Assembly: GCA_030142905.1 (NCBI GenBank)
Contig: JASJOG010000007.1
Span: forward strand, 377,001 to 441,000
DNA: 64,000 nucleotides
Origin: Heliopora coerulea
Taxonomy: Eukaryota > Cnidaria > Anthozoa > Scleralcyonacea > Helioporidae
Direction: 5' to 3'
The position numbers and the translations under genes were made by a program. The notes below the pieces were generated by a model. The model saw only the letters and a program-made list of their open reading frames with translations. It was not told where the DNA came from and made no database searches. Position 1 is the stretch's first letter. Each line of letters opens with the position of its first letter. Of the stretch, positions 23,901-33,300 are shown in pieces.

Positions 23901-26314
23901 ACACTGATGTACCAATATGACATGATCGTCGACGTGCCAAGGTTATGGGTATTCCGAAGTCATACCGATATAACGTTTTCGAAATATCGAGGTCATGGAT
24001 ATACCGGTCACACAGATATACCTATATACGATATGCCGAAATCAGTTATGAAAATACTGCGGTGTGCCGAGATCACGGATATACCGAAGAACACAGATTT
24101 AGAGACACGTGTATATACTGCAAGCTGACATGGATCTACATCGATGTTCACCCAACATTGACTAGCGGAAGTTAAACAACGTCGACCGAGAATATGAACA
24201 TCGATCAGCCCTTGATTTCTCAAAATAAAAGCACTTAGTGCAGGCTTTTCCACCTCTTACAGGCAGATTCGTGAACAAAATTTTGTTTTTAAGAAAAGTA
24301 CCGACTTCTTAGTACCGACTTCAGTAGGTAACGTTAAACAAACGCTAAAGCAGGTCACTGGTGAGAAGTAGGTATCGATCTGTGTCGGGTATGCAAAGTC
24401 AGTTTCATGTGTCTAGTCGTAACTTGAGTTTCAAAAATACTTTTGTCAAATCACAATATAGAAATTTTCCTTTCTTTATCAATGACAAATATCTGTTATT
24501 ATTTCTTTACTCTCTCCCAGTAAGCTGGACAAAAACTCAAATATCCTTTACAAACCGAAGTTATGATTTAAATACAGAGGTCTTCTGGACGAATATGATA
24601 AATTTCGGGAGTTTTTATAGTTGCCAAATTATTTAACTATATGTTTTCAGGATTTTTCTCTGCATTTTTGTGCTTTAATTTTTATAGACCAAAATGTCCC
24701 AAATAACCTGGGACTAAAAGAATCGGAGACAAACTTGCCAACCTCAAAAGATTGAGGAGGCAAGTTTTGACTTTGGCTTATCCTCTTACGTAATTTATAA
24801 AATCTCTCAGACTTCTTTTTGATCGTGTTTTTCGTCAGGTAATGCTAACCTGGTGCGTGTTTGTGATGTTTGGAAAGCCTTGCTAGAACATTATCAAAAA
24901 AACGACAGTTTGTTGTTTGACGATCAGCGTCCTAGGTAAGTCAACATCCCCCAAAAGAACAGCTGGAATGATGGACGTTTCATTCTAACGTCATTCTTTC
25001 TGGTGATGGACATGGCACTTTTAACTATAAGATTTCACCATCGTATGTAAAGTTTGAATTTTAAAACATTTTTACCTAATGTAGTATACCTCTTAAAGTA
25101 TAGAATTTTAATGTTTAACTGTCCTGTGGGAAAAATGTGATTTTATTGTAAACGTTCGCTGGTTAACTTGTAAGTCAATAAATTATTTTACATGTAAATG
25201 CACTGCTAATGAGAAATTTGATAATAAATTATGTTTATAATGGAAACAAGTGACCTGAAAACGGGCCACAGGACTGGAAAAGGTTGGATGAACCTTTAAC
25301 AGGGGTCTGGACACATGTTGCATGGACTATTGGGACTTTTATGGACACAGAACCCGTTAATGGCGTTTCTAAATCTTCTCTCCATGAAGTCTCAATGAAG
25401 TCATTTTGGAGTTTCCGTCCTCGTATTCTCAATGGTTTTGCATCATTCGGGAAAAGTATGTTCAGCGGTCAATCCATAGTTCAACACAATGGAGTTCACG
25501 CTTTTTTCATGGTACGGGCCTACTGGCCGAGCATGCGTATTGCGTAAGGCGATTAATGGCGCTTTATGAATAATAACAAATTTTTTCAAGACAGTTGCTT
25601 TATTACATTGAAAACTTTGCCATGGAAAGGCACTAAGACAGGGGTAGAACTTAATTTTTTAGTCCACTAGCAAAGTGTCGGAGGTAAGATTTTTTTCCAC
25701 TAGCAGAACTGGTAAGTTTACTAGCTATTCTTTAATGCACTCGTTCTCCCTTTGACGACTGAAATAATGAATAGGAAGAACTGATGTATTAGTGAAATTA
25801 AAAGGTAGCGTGAAATTTGTTCACTTCTGTCACGATGCTCGAAGGAAACGCGAATACGTAGGTAAACTGCACATAGGTTCTATGCAAAACCACTGGTCAG
25901 TGGCTCACGCATCAACCCGTTTCTTCCCTCCCGTAAATGATTTTCGATGTGTGCGTACTTTCTTCAGTTTCGCCACACAATTCTCCTAGAAAGTTTCCTT
26001 TCCCCCCACAATTCTAATGCAGAAATGTTTACTCGGAAGTATTTGCTAGAGGATACTTTTTTCTCGCAACTTCCAAAAACCATTCACATTTTGCGAGTTT
26101 GCGAGTGTTAATTTCGAGCCCTGAGAGAGGTGAACATTTGATCAAGGTTCCCTGATACAGTCATCGAACCCAGACATTTATAATCTACTAATGAATAATT
26201 GTTCCAATTTAAAACATGAATTCCTATAATTTTTGAACAGCAAGTTTGAACCTGGAAACTGAATCGGCTTATGCTATATGTTTCAGAAGTCTGTCCTACT
26301 CCAGAGATGCGTGA
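2381..26314 (+). CDS. HELZ2: HELZ2-like: zinc-finger, double SF1 helicase and RNB ribonuclease protein (5' end missing)
   Basis: Visible exons: 2381-2776, 3779-4579, 5164-5494, 5765-5957, 6590-6694, 6875-7413, 7910-8342, 8455-9039, 9706-10146, 11126-11201, 12257-13699, 13884-16280, 17684-18563, 18934-19022, 19503-19640, 19725-19883, 20038-20321, 21481-21807, 22391-22615, 22745-22898, 23447-23614, 24839-24935, 26287-26314. All joins keep phase and total about 3,428 codons, longer than vertebrate HELZ2 (about 2,650 aa). Domain order is zinc fingers, helicase 1, RNB, helicase 2, which is diagnostic of HELZ2 (PRIC285). In vertebrates it is a nuclear-receptor co-activator and interferon-stimulated RNA helicase/exonuclease. 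The first exon begins with two bases of a split codon, so one or more 5' exons are unseen. The short last exon (ending RSLSYSRDA, stop at 26312-26314) is the least certain join. A polyadenylation signal lies at 26934. Confidence 0.9.
2777..3778. other. HELZ2-like intron 1 with a perfect 20-bp palindrome
   Basis: No exon-like sequence is seen. At 2877-2896 the sequence GTGTCCGATATATCGGACAC is its own reverse complement. A second small inverted repeat (agaaaggtaat / attacctttct) lies at about 3116-3155. Confidence 0.8.
4870..5046. repeat. Cluster of TTTCACATGTGAA-type palindromes
   Basis: Within HELZ2-like intron 2, at least four copies of an imperfect palindrome related to TTTCACATGTGAA occur at about 4874, 4908, 4958 and 5032. 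Diverged relatives lie near 4994 and 5014. Spacing is 30-50 bp. The rest of the intron is AT-rich and shows no gene. Confidence 0.75.
6125..6240. repeat. Dispersed repeat shared with 42880-42980
   Basis: The segment containing CAACTTCAAAGTTCC followed by GTTCAGCGG, and then a TTTTCCTCCAGCAGG block, recurs with substitutions near 42899-42970 in the same orientation. It is an old interspersed element of roughly 100 bp. It lies in the HELZ2-like intron after 5957, which otherwise shows no gene. Confidence 0.6.
6590..8342 (+). CDS. HELZ2: HELZ2-like exons 5-7: region between fingers and helicase 1
   Basis: Three exons (6590-6694, 6875-7413, 7910-8342) encode about 359 residues joined in phase. 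The sequence has no catalytic motif. It contains beta-rich stretches such as FDVRIK, VQFCVKFNCGVFGEFRQ and TVYGLQGELFGEIALADF, which match the position of the stalk or beta-barrel region that precedes the ATPase core in UPF1-like helicases. That structural reading is inference from position and texture. The adjoining introns are short and hold no other gene. Confidence 0.85.
8455..13699 (+). CDS. HELZ2: HELZ2-like exons 8-11: first UPF1-type helicase and Ser-rich linker
   Basis: Motif I is GPFGTGKT (about 8560-8583). Motif II is IDEAAQ (about 8941-8958) and motif III GDHVQ is split by the intron after 9039. TENYRC (near 9868) and GVLTPYRDQ (ending 10146) follow. The motif V region VENVQGKEFQALFISTVRT is split between 11201 and 12257, and motif VI is NTAVTRAQ (about 12382-12405). 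All core superfamily-1 residues are present, so ATPase activity is likely. From about 12590 to 13300 the large exon encodes a Ser/Thr/Glu-rich disordered linker of about 240 residues. The end of the exon, from about 13440, begins the RNB region (a cold-shock-like segment around YYGQVPDPDSPDIHIPGRV). Confidence 0.9.
9430..9512 (+). repeat. tRNA-like sequence (SINE head or tRNA relic)
   Basis: The stretch has an A-box-like TATAGCTCAACTGATATAGC and, about 45 bases on, a B-box-like GAGTTCAAATCCCG, the internal RNA polymerase III promoter spacing. The D-stem and acceptor stem do not pair well, so it is not called as a functional tRNA. It sits in the intron inside helicase 1. Confidence 0.4.
10311..10475. 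mobile_element. Foldback (MITE-like) inverted repeat
   Basis: Arms of about 54 bp, 10311-10365 and 10421-10475, are imperfect reverse complements (left arm begins TATAATTACTGAC, right arm ends GTCAGTAATTATA). The loop is itself partly palindromic (gagcaaaatt / aattttgctc). It codes for nothing and lies in the intron after exon 9706-10146. Confidence 0.75.
11520..12130 (-). repeat. Tandem truncated-tRNA-like repeat element, copy 1
   Basis: On the minus strand this intronic stretch is a head-to-tail series of units of about 54-60 bp. Each contains a tRNA A-box-like core (forms of TAGCTCAGTTGGTAGAG), then TGTTGGACTGGAGT, then GGTTGTGGGTTGGAT at the place of a B box, and then directly the next unit. 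The order resembles a lysine-type tRNA without its acceptor stem. A non-tRNA spacer at 11601-11669 is identical to 33013-33081 in reverse complement. Confidence 0.75.
13884..16280 (+). CDS. HELZ2: HELZ2-like exon 12: RNB (RNase II family) ribonuclease domain
   Basis: A single 2,397-bp exon encodes the catalytic RNase II/RNB domain. The signature TVDPPESRDLDDAISV (about 14359-14406) keeps the four acidic residues that bind the catalytic magnesium ions. It is followed by HIADVSYFV and, near the C-terminal end, by CHFTSPIRRYIDVLVHRLV (about 15775-15831). The domain is interrupted from about 14730 to 15190 by a charged low-complexity insert of about 150 residues rich in Glu, Lys, Ser and Asp, including a Lys-rich run KKKKKRKG. 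The exon is very rich in CpG. The preserved Asp cluster argues for active 3'-5' RNA degradation. Confidence 0.92.
16331..16376. repeat. Perfect 19-bp inverted repeat (hairpin)
   Basis: ACTTTAAAATGACGGCTCA (16331-16349) is followed after 8 bases by its exact reverse complement (16358-16376), and the flanks continue to pair weakly (tatata / tatata). It lies 50 bases after the donor of the RNB exon. Confidence 0.9.
16512..16665. mobile_element. Foldback element with about 38-bp arms
   Basis: The left arm (about 16516-16553, ending GATTAAATGTCCC) and right arm (about 16627-16665, beginning GGGACATTTAATCACTAATT) are imperfect reverse complements, with a GC-richer middle. It is a non-coding MITE-like unit in the same intron as the hairpin at 16331. 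Confidence 0.7.
16720..17530. other. Unrecognised GC-richer insert in HELZ2-like intron
   Basis: Composition here is noticeably richer in GC than the surrounding intron, and open frames of 127 and 135 codons occur on the plus strand. No domain is recognisable and the residue mix (Leu/Ser/Ala-rich) is not protein-like. A decayed transposon is the likeliest content. Nothing more can be supported. Confidence 0.35.
17684..19022 (+). CDS. HELZ2: HELZ2-like exons 13-14: region between RNB and helicase 2
   Basis: Exon 17684-18563 (880 bp) joins the RNB exon through GAA-G/CT-TGT in phase, and exon 18934-19022 follows. Together they encode about 323 residues. This part starts with a helical segment and passes into beta-rich sequence (KVHVCLEH-like, MEITTSAVQEDDTITLINLEVKFSCEE), again the position of a helicase stalk/barrel. 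No enzyme motif is present. The preceding intron (16281-17683) contains two foldback elements and an unrecognised GC-richer insert. Confidence 0.85.
18722..18776. repeat. (CTAC)n microsatellite
   Basis: Consecutive ctac units with few interruptions lie in the short intron between 18563 and 18934. Confidence 0.9.
19201..19355. mobile_element. 155-bp MITE with about 34-bp terminal inverted repeats
   Basis: The left end, TAAGGCTGTTTTCCACAAGG and on to GAATTTTATC, is matched at the right end by the reverse complement with one extra G and one mismatch. The middle of about 85 bp has no coding content. No clear target-site duplication was found, so the superfamily is left open. Confidence 0.85.
19503..26314 (+). 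CDS. HELZ2: HELZ2-like exons 15-23: second UPF1-type helicase
   Basis: Nine exons encode a second SF1B helicase core. The Q motif is NKYQSKAVEEAL, and motif I QGPPGTGKT is split by the intron 19641-19724. Motif II is VDECGM (about 21607-21624), with Cys where DEAG or DEAA is usual in this family. Motif III is GDHKQLQPV, and IQYRM ends the exon at 21807. Motif IV is ILVLSPYKAQ, motif V is ASQGSEKDYVILSLVRS (split 22898/23447), and motif VI is INVALTRSKRGLCIIG (to 23614). The motif set is complete, so a working motor is expected. A GAT-rich microsatellite starts about 20 bases beyond the donor at 21808. Confidence 0.9.
20880..20975 (-). repeat. tRNA-derived SINE-like fragment
   Basis: On the minus strand a perfect B-box-type GGTTCGATTCC is followed by CTAGCCGGAGGCCC. 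Upstream sequence has tRNA-like spacing but a weak A box. It is probably the head of an old SINE rather than a working tRNA. Confidence 0.45.
21244..21410. mobile_element. MITE-like element with about 46-bp inverted ends
   Basis: AAATAGAGTATAAAACAAAT at 21244 and the mirror ending GTTTTGTACTCTATTT at 21410 bound nearly identical inverted arms that include AATAATGACATCTTGAAA. The words ACACCGTCTG lie just outside on both sides, about 30 bp upstream on the left, and may be part of the insertion context. Confidence 0.8.
21815..22080. repeat. (GAT/GATAAT)n microsatellite tract
   Basis: A 265-bp purine-rich tract of GAT, AAT and GAC units starts close after the splice donor at 21808. It creates overlapping open frames on both strands (Asp-rich forward, Ile- or His-rich reverse) that are artefacts. 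Confidence 0.9.
23760..24010. repeat. Tandem repeat of about 61 bp, 3-4 diverging units
   Basis: ATGACGTGGCTGTCAATATA recurs at about 23795 and 23856 and in mutated form at 23917. The half unit GTCACGGGTACACCGAA recurs between these. Later units decay towards 24010-24080. It lies in the intron before exon 24839-24935. Confidence 0.75.
24936..26286. other. Last HELZ2-like intron, no recognised content
   Basis: This 1.35-kb intron separates the last helicase exon from the short proposed final exon. An 87-codon plus frame at 25284-25547 lies in a block with better coding texture than its flanks, but it has no recognisable domain, no splice support and no link to neighbours. It may be a repeat fragment. 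Confidence 0.4.
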
Positions 26315-27324
26315 CTAGAAGTGAAAATTCGGAACAACTGACCGTGGCAACAGAACTACAATCAGTCCACGAGAGAGATCAATTAAACCGACGTATTATT
26401 ACAATAACAATGCATTCAAATTATGTTAACATTGTATAGGACCAGAGATATATGTTGTCTTCCATATAGAAGTGAAGGTGACTTGAAAGTTCCTTAACGA
26501 TCTTCGTATAGTAAATTCCAGTTGGACTGTGATAACGCAAATCTCGTTGATTTTTTATGTTCTCACTTCCTGCACATGTTCTCAGAACACGCTTTCTACA
26601 GATTGTCTGTATGTACGTTCTTTGTATACATTTTTGTGCACGATATAATTTGGCAGATTAGATTTGTCGCTATTTCAAAAACCCGATCGTATGAACACCT
26701 TTAAAGTGGTGGTCGTAAAGTTGGAACTCAGAAACTGGATCACTTGAAGCAATCTTAAACGCTCGTCCAATTACAGTGGTGATGATGTGCTTGTTATTTT
26801 TTTGAACTACCCAGGGGTACAGAGATCGTACGTTCTTCGTTTCTTTGTTATGTTTATTTTTTGCTGAGATGTAACTCGCAAATCAATCAACTGGGTTGTC
26901 CAACTGAGAATTTAATCCTAAAGCTTTGACAGAAATAAAGAGGTAAGTGGCGTGAATCCATCAAAATAACAGCTTTTCAATTGCATCAAGGATCGCACCT
27001 GAGTGCGTCGGCGTATTCACACTGATCACTGTGAGTGGAGTCTTAAATTGTCGTCGAGAAAAGACAGGGAATTTAAAAAAATAATTCGTTTTTTCCTGTT
27101 CTACGTAAAAAACCGTTATACCCTATGCTACACCTGGCAATGATCGCACTTAAAAATGTCATCAATGATATAATTTTTTTATTTTCATTATAGCCTTTCC
27201 TCTTGTTATGCTAATCTAAAATAATGCTTAATTTTTCAATCATTCTTATTGTGTATTAACCATTAGTGGCTTCAAATCTTGAACTCTCCAGCAAGGTTAA
27301 TGAAGTTGTGATAACGTTGGGAAA
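26315..27324. other. Intergenic stretch between HELZ2-like and FOXRED2-like genes
   Basis: It contains the likely HELZ2-like 3' UTR, with AATAAA at 26934-26939 about 620 bases after the stop codon. It must also hold the promoter of the next gene within roughly 400 bases. No TATA box or other element can be supported. Confidence 0.5.
26934..26939 (+). terminator. Candidate polyadenylation signal of the HELZ2-like gene
   Basis: The canonical hexamer AATAAA lies downstream of the proposed stop codon at 26314. Its use depends on the last exon being correct. Confidence 0.4.
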
Positions 27325-30300
27325 ATGACTTGGGTTCGTCTTATCCACTGTATCGCCATTTCATTGCATTTTATGTCCTCGTCTGAAGGGGATTCCAGTC
27401 ACGATTATTGTGTTGTTGGAGCGGGACCTGCTGGTAAGACTTCGTTTAATCTTTTTTAACGCAATGATCAATTGTTTATTTAACACTGTGGCAAATGTTG
27501 TTTTTCAGGACTTCAAATAGCTCACTTTTTAGACAGATCAAATCGAGATTACATTGTCTTTGATCGGGACCATGAAGCAGGTATGATGCTTATAAAATAC
27601 TCGGAAAGTGTTTGGTATTGATTCTAAAACCTGCTCAAAACGTTGAAACGTTTCATATTCTATTAACTCAACATACTGTCGTTATCATGCATTGTTAATT
27701 ATTTAACTGTATTGCAATTCTTAAATTGTTTACCGTAGATCTCTGGTGCGCATTCACTATTCGCCTTTAAGTTACACGAAATATTTGTAACCTTTTGTTA
27801 TCAAATATATAGTTATGAGAGGGAAAAAGAGTTCGGTCTCTTTACCACCAAAATGCTTATGTTCGCTTTGAATGAATATTTGATAACTGTACGTGGAGTT
27901 CTAGCTGATGAAAACGTTTCATTAAAGAAGCGTGTTTGATTTCAGGAGATGTCTCGTAGCTCGCTTTTGACGACGATTTTTAACGTAACAAAACTTCGTC
28001 AAAAATCGTTCACAAATCGCATGTCAAGTGCATCAACTTCGTGCAACACAAGTTGGGGTTAAAAAACACCGTTCAAAATCATGTTGTGTCACATGATGTA
28101 GAAACTTTGGTGAAAGCCTGCAATATCAGAACGACTCGAAAACCAAACAACCATGTTGTTTGTAAAGATACTTTCTAGTGTTGTAGCACTATGTATAGGA
28201 CAAAGAGACTCTGTTAGCAGCTTCCTAAAAATAACCAAGAGCGGTAACATGAGAGTTGACTGGCAAGAGGCCAGCCTAGGTAGGAGGTAAGAGGGGATAG
28301 AGAGAGTGGTCCCTTCCAAACCCTGAAAAAATCGGTTACTCTTCAATTGAGGAAGGCTCTCCTAAGTTCCTTTTCTACAAACGACCTCAGGTCTTGCATA
28401 GGATTTTTGCGCGTTCAGTCTCAATATTCGAAATTTTTTTACCGTACCTTACTGTATTTATGATATTGGGTATAAACACCGATATTAAATGTGATATACA
28501 CTCATTTCCTTCAAAAAAACTCCTGTCTTAATGAGCCCACAGTAAAGTTTTGGCTAGGGCCTTCGTAGCTCAGCCTTAGTTTTTCAAACACTATTCACTT
28601 TTACCCTTGTTTTTCTCACCACTTAACGTATAAACGATCAGTTGCGATCCCATTTGGTTGAAACACACCAAAGGCGTTCCACTGTTGTTATGTTTCTGTG
28701 TACGTGTTACCAGCGCCGTTCTTTACCCTCATTAGCTCTAAATCAGTTTATGGAAAGAGTTGTTGAAACTAAAAAAGAAAATCTTGCCATTCACATGCCA
28801 GAACATTGGTAGCCTAGGTCGAAATAATATCAAGTACAATATTCTTTCTTTGCTAACATTCCCAAGAAACTCTGTCCTCACAAGTGTAAAAATTCTTGTG
28901 CCCAGTTTGAGTTAAATTATATTTAAATTAGAATTTAGTCGAAACTATTTTCAATTATCATTTTAAGCATTTTCGTTTTCGACAAACGTTTTCTTTCTAA
29001 CGTTATGTCACTAAGGATTACCTTAGTCGTTCAACAGCACAATTATCTTCAACTCTTAAAACTAGATTTTTTTCTAATACCTGCAGGAGCGTTTTACAAG
29101 ACTTACCCGCGACACCGTAAGCTTATCTCGATAAATAAAAAGTTCACAGGTGAGGAGTTTTGCCAATAATAACGAAAAACCGAAATAATTTTGCTCTTTT
29201 GTTGTGCAAAAGCCTTTCTACATGTGTAATTATCATACAAATATATGTAATAACCTTATGACGGCCTAGGCAACAAGACATCCGCTTGTGATTTGCTCCA
29301 GTTTGTACTCGATGCTCTAGTCAATATAACACATACTCCAAGATGTCAATCTTTAGACACAAAATAGCAAGTGCAAGCGGACCTTTCCATCAGTATCCTC
29401 AGATTCTGATCGTGGGTCAGAAACATCATGATATTAGTTTGTGATTGTGATCGATAGCATCAATTATTTTCTCCTTATACGTTCATGCACAATATGCTCT
29501 GAGTGTAAATGTTTTTTTTTATTTCTACTGGATAACCCCATCAGCTACCTGAGCTGTTCTTCCTAGAGGCCCAGCAAGGGTTATCCCACACGGGTCCAGT
29601 GTTACTACAGGAGGAAACCGGAGTACCAGGAGAAAACCTGCGATGTTTGGTAGAGTTAAACTGGACAACAGTCTTCTCACATGTGACCACGGTAACTTTA
29701 ACCGCACAACTCAACAGAACCGCAACCCAACCTAGGTCACAGAGGTGAGAGACACGTGCACTTCCTCTGTGCTACCAAGACGAGGTCTTTGACGAGCATT
29801 TGACCTTGACTGGTGTCAAAAGATGGAAAGAGAGGCATCGAAAAATGAGACAAAAATTTTTAGTCCTCCAGGTTTTTTTGGGAGGGATATTTCCTCATTT
29901 TCCTGTATCTTAAACGTCTGTGGAATTATCGACCCTCCTCAGGCGGAAACGCGTATTGACATATATAATGGTAGTTTGTTCATTTATGCCGTCCCAGACG
30001 ATATTAGAAATCTCTCTCGAAACATCACTGGGACTGAAACTAAGATTTAGTGAACCAAGTTTATCGGAAAGGGCATTTGATATCTCTGAGACTTCTAAAA
30101 AGTGACTTCGCGTCAGGTGCCATTTCCTGACTTCGTTGACCAATGGCTACCGAGACTAAAAGGTTAGAGGCTATTTCCTACTGACTCAGTTGACTGCAAT
30201 GCTAGTCTCGGGCATGGGCACTCTTCCCAAATTTATGATTTGAAAAGTTATTGTTGAAATGATCTCTCTCTCTCTGTGCTGGAAACACTGCGTTTAGGGA

Positions 30301-33300
30301 TTTTTTCATTTATGACGAGGCGGAAGATATAAGAAATCTCTCTCGCAACGTCAACCGTGGCCCAGGTAAACATATGGCTTAAGTCGAGATCATTTACAAA
30401 CATTTACTGTACAACTTGTATCGCAAAAAAATTTGTAATGAACTTGATGAGGGTAAAATTTAATAATAACAAACATTATATAACAACGATATTGTTGTGG
30501 TAACAAACTTGGATGTTGATTTAAAAAGCGGAACCAGGTTTACCGCAGTCATTGACAAAACCGGATCATTGTTATTAAAAGAACTGTTAGAAATTCAAAG
30601 AGAATAAAACTAATAATAGAACTAACCTAAAGCGATAAAAGGTAGAGAAAAATCCGATATATTTAGACAAACAACTTACCAAATAATAGGCCTGCTAACG
30701 TTAACCAAGAAACCATTGTACTTATAGTAATTAACAAATCGGAGTTAACCGGAAACGTGAATGGCCGGACCCTAAAATAACAACCTTTTGAAATTAAAAT
30801 TAATTCCATCTGTCGGCACTAGACAGCGTGAGAAAGCTTAATATAGACAGACTCCACACCCTTAACTTAAATCTGACATGGGCATACATTTAACAAGCTT
30901 AAAACTGGTGCACTGCCAAAATTTATTGCACTAAATACTGATTTTTTGAGCGAATTTTATTTTTTTTTATGATGGTAAATGGTTCATTGTGGTTATCCAT
31001 CAATATTGAAGGGGTTTTGCTTTTGACTTTGCTGTCACTGTTTCGTTTTCAAAATTTTGACAGCACACTCTTTATATAACTTCAGTCGATCACCCATGAA
31101 GTACACTACTTTTATGTGAAGTGAAGTCGGCTCTTCACACCTTAGCTACGGACCAATCTCACGTTCGTTTAACGAGTCCCTTTTCATTTAACTTTCCCAC
31201 TGTGAGACTTACTACCTTCACAATGTCACTAATTCAGGAGCACGATTTCCACCAGCTGGTCGTGCAAGGACTGTAAAAATAGATATTTTGTTTGACATTA
31301 ATCACCTGCCGTAGAGCTTGATAAGTTGTCTGCCGAAATATATCATGGCTATTTTTAGTTTTTATGTCCCCAAGTGGGTTCTTCCTTAGTTTCATTTTAT
31401 GTTAGCTTCGAACAATTGTTTAAACCGCACGAGTCCGGTATAGTCATTAAATCGGTAATGGGTAAACAAATATAATAATCTCATTATTATATGAGCTAGT
31501 TCGCTGGTTGTCTGTGGAGATATACGTCGGATAGAGTTGGCCTATTTCAGTCCGATAATTTTCCGACAATAAATAATCCGAATTCGATCCGACCTGATCT
31601 AACAAAATGCTTTATTCCCGAAATAAACTAGTTTTGTTTTTTGTTTTTTTTTCCCGAGAAACCTTTTAGCGTTAATCTGTGATGTTATCTCGCGTGCTAA
31701 CGTAGTAACACTCACAGCTCAAGAACTCTATCATCCCATCACGTTAAGTTTTTATGGAAATCGAAAGGTGATATTCTTCCGATTTCCGATTGAGCTAAGT
31801 ACAATGAAATTCGTGAGCAAGTAAGGAATGTGAACGAACAGAGGTAAAGTCGTTAGTAATTTAAAATAAACGCCGTTCAAACCCCTTGGCTTCGAAAGAT
31901 GTTTACGCTCGATATCATGTTCAATATCAAAATCCAAATATGATCTAAATACCGAACTGCCAAACGGGGAAATTATATTACCGACATGTACATATGAAAA
32001 TATATATGGAAATTACAGACATATATATATGAAACTGAAACGAGTCCAATCGGTCGGGTCGGATTGGACTCGATTTCTGATGGGATCCACACGTCTGGTT
32101 GGTGGGTGGATGGTTTGGTCAGTCAGTCGGTTGGTTGGCTGTTGGGTTGTTGGGTTGTCTGGGTGGTTCGTTGATTGGTTTGTTGGTTGGTTAGATGGTT
32201 TCTGTGTTGGTTACAACCTCGTTCCCATGCTCTTTTGCCAAGAGATTGTGTTAGTCAGTCGGTTAGTTTATCAGCATCTTGTCGTTGTTTGTTTGTGTGT
32301 TTGTTTTGATTCGTTTTGTTTTGTTTTATTATATTGAAGATTTACCATTCCGAATGTTTGTCTTCGTAGGTTGTTGATCTTTTCTAACGTTGTCGATGTT
32401 GTATCCTGGTCTTATTTTTATACTTTAGGAAAAACGAATAAAGAGTTTAACTTGAGACATGACTGGAATTCCCTTCTTAGTGATGATGAAACGCTAAGGA
32501 TGACCCGCTACACCAAAGAATTTTTCCCACATGCCGATGTGTTGGTAGGTACATCGCGCTGTTGTACATGTAGAGTTGAAACAACTGTATAACTAAATTG
32601 GGCTGCCATGCACAAAGTCAAACCAAAGAGAGTTATATCTTAACGTCTTTTTTGGTTGTTAGTTAACGTTGGAATAGAATACTAACAGTTTATTTGGTAG
32701 AGTGACTTACCAGATTAGTTGATCGAGATTTGGGTAAGAGGGCCAGAGGTTGTGAGGTGAATGGTCTTGCAGCTCATCGGAAAGAACATTGGACTGGAGT
32801 GTAAAAAGTTGTGGATTGGATGGTCATGTGAGTCAGCTGGTAGAATGTTGAACTAAAGCATGAAAGGCTTTGGGTTGGATGGTCTTTCAGCTCAGTTGGT
32901 ACAGTGTTGGACCATAACAACAAAAGTTGTCGGCTGAATGGTCTAGTAGTTCAGTCGGTAAAAGGAACGCGTGCTGCTAAGATAGTTCTGAACTAAATGG
33001 AGAAACACTGAAGGTAGTACTGTGCGAGAAAACGAGAGGACAAGGACCTTGTATTATCGTACTTTTCAACTGTTTCTACTATGAAAAGTTGTAAGTTGGA
33101 TAGCCATGTAATTCAATTGGTAGAATGTTGGACTGGAGTAGTAAAGTTGAAAGTGTCGGAACTGAAATATACAGTCAATTACAGTGGGTTGGATAGCTCT
33201 GTACCTGAATAGGCAATGTGTTGAAGAAGAGAAAAAATATTTAAATTGTATAACTGTGCCCTCTTGTCCTTCCTGTCTTCTGTTTTCAGGTGCAGTATTT

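Noticed and set aside
25284..25547. 87-codon frame in the last HELZ2-like intron as a separate small gene
   Set aside because: No domain, start context or splice sites could be supported.
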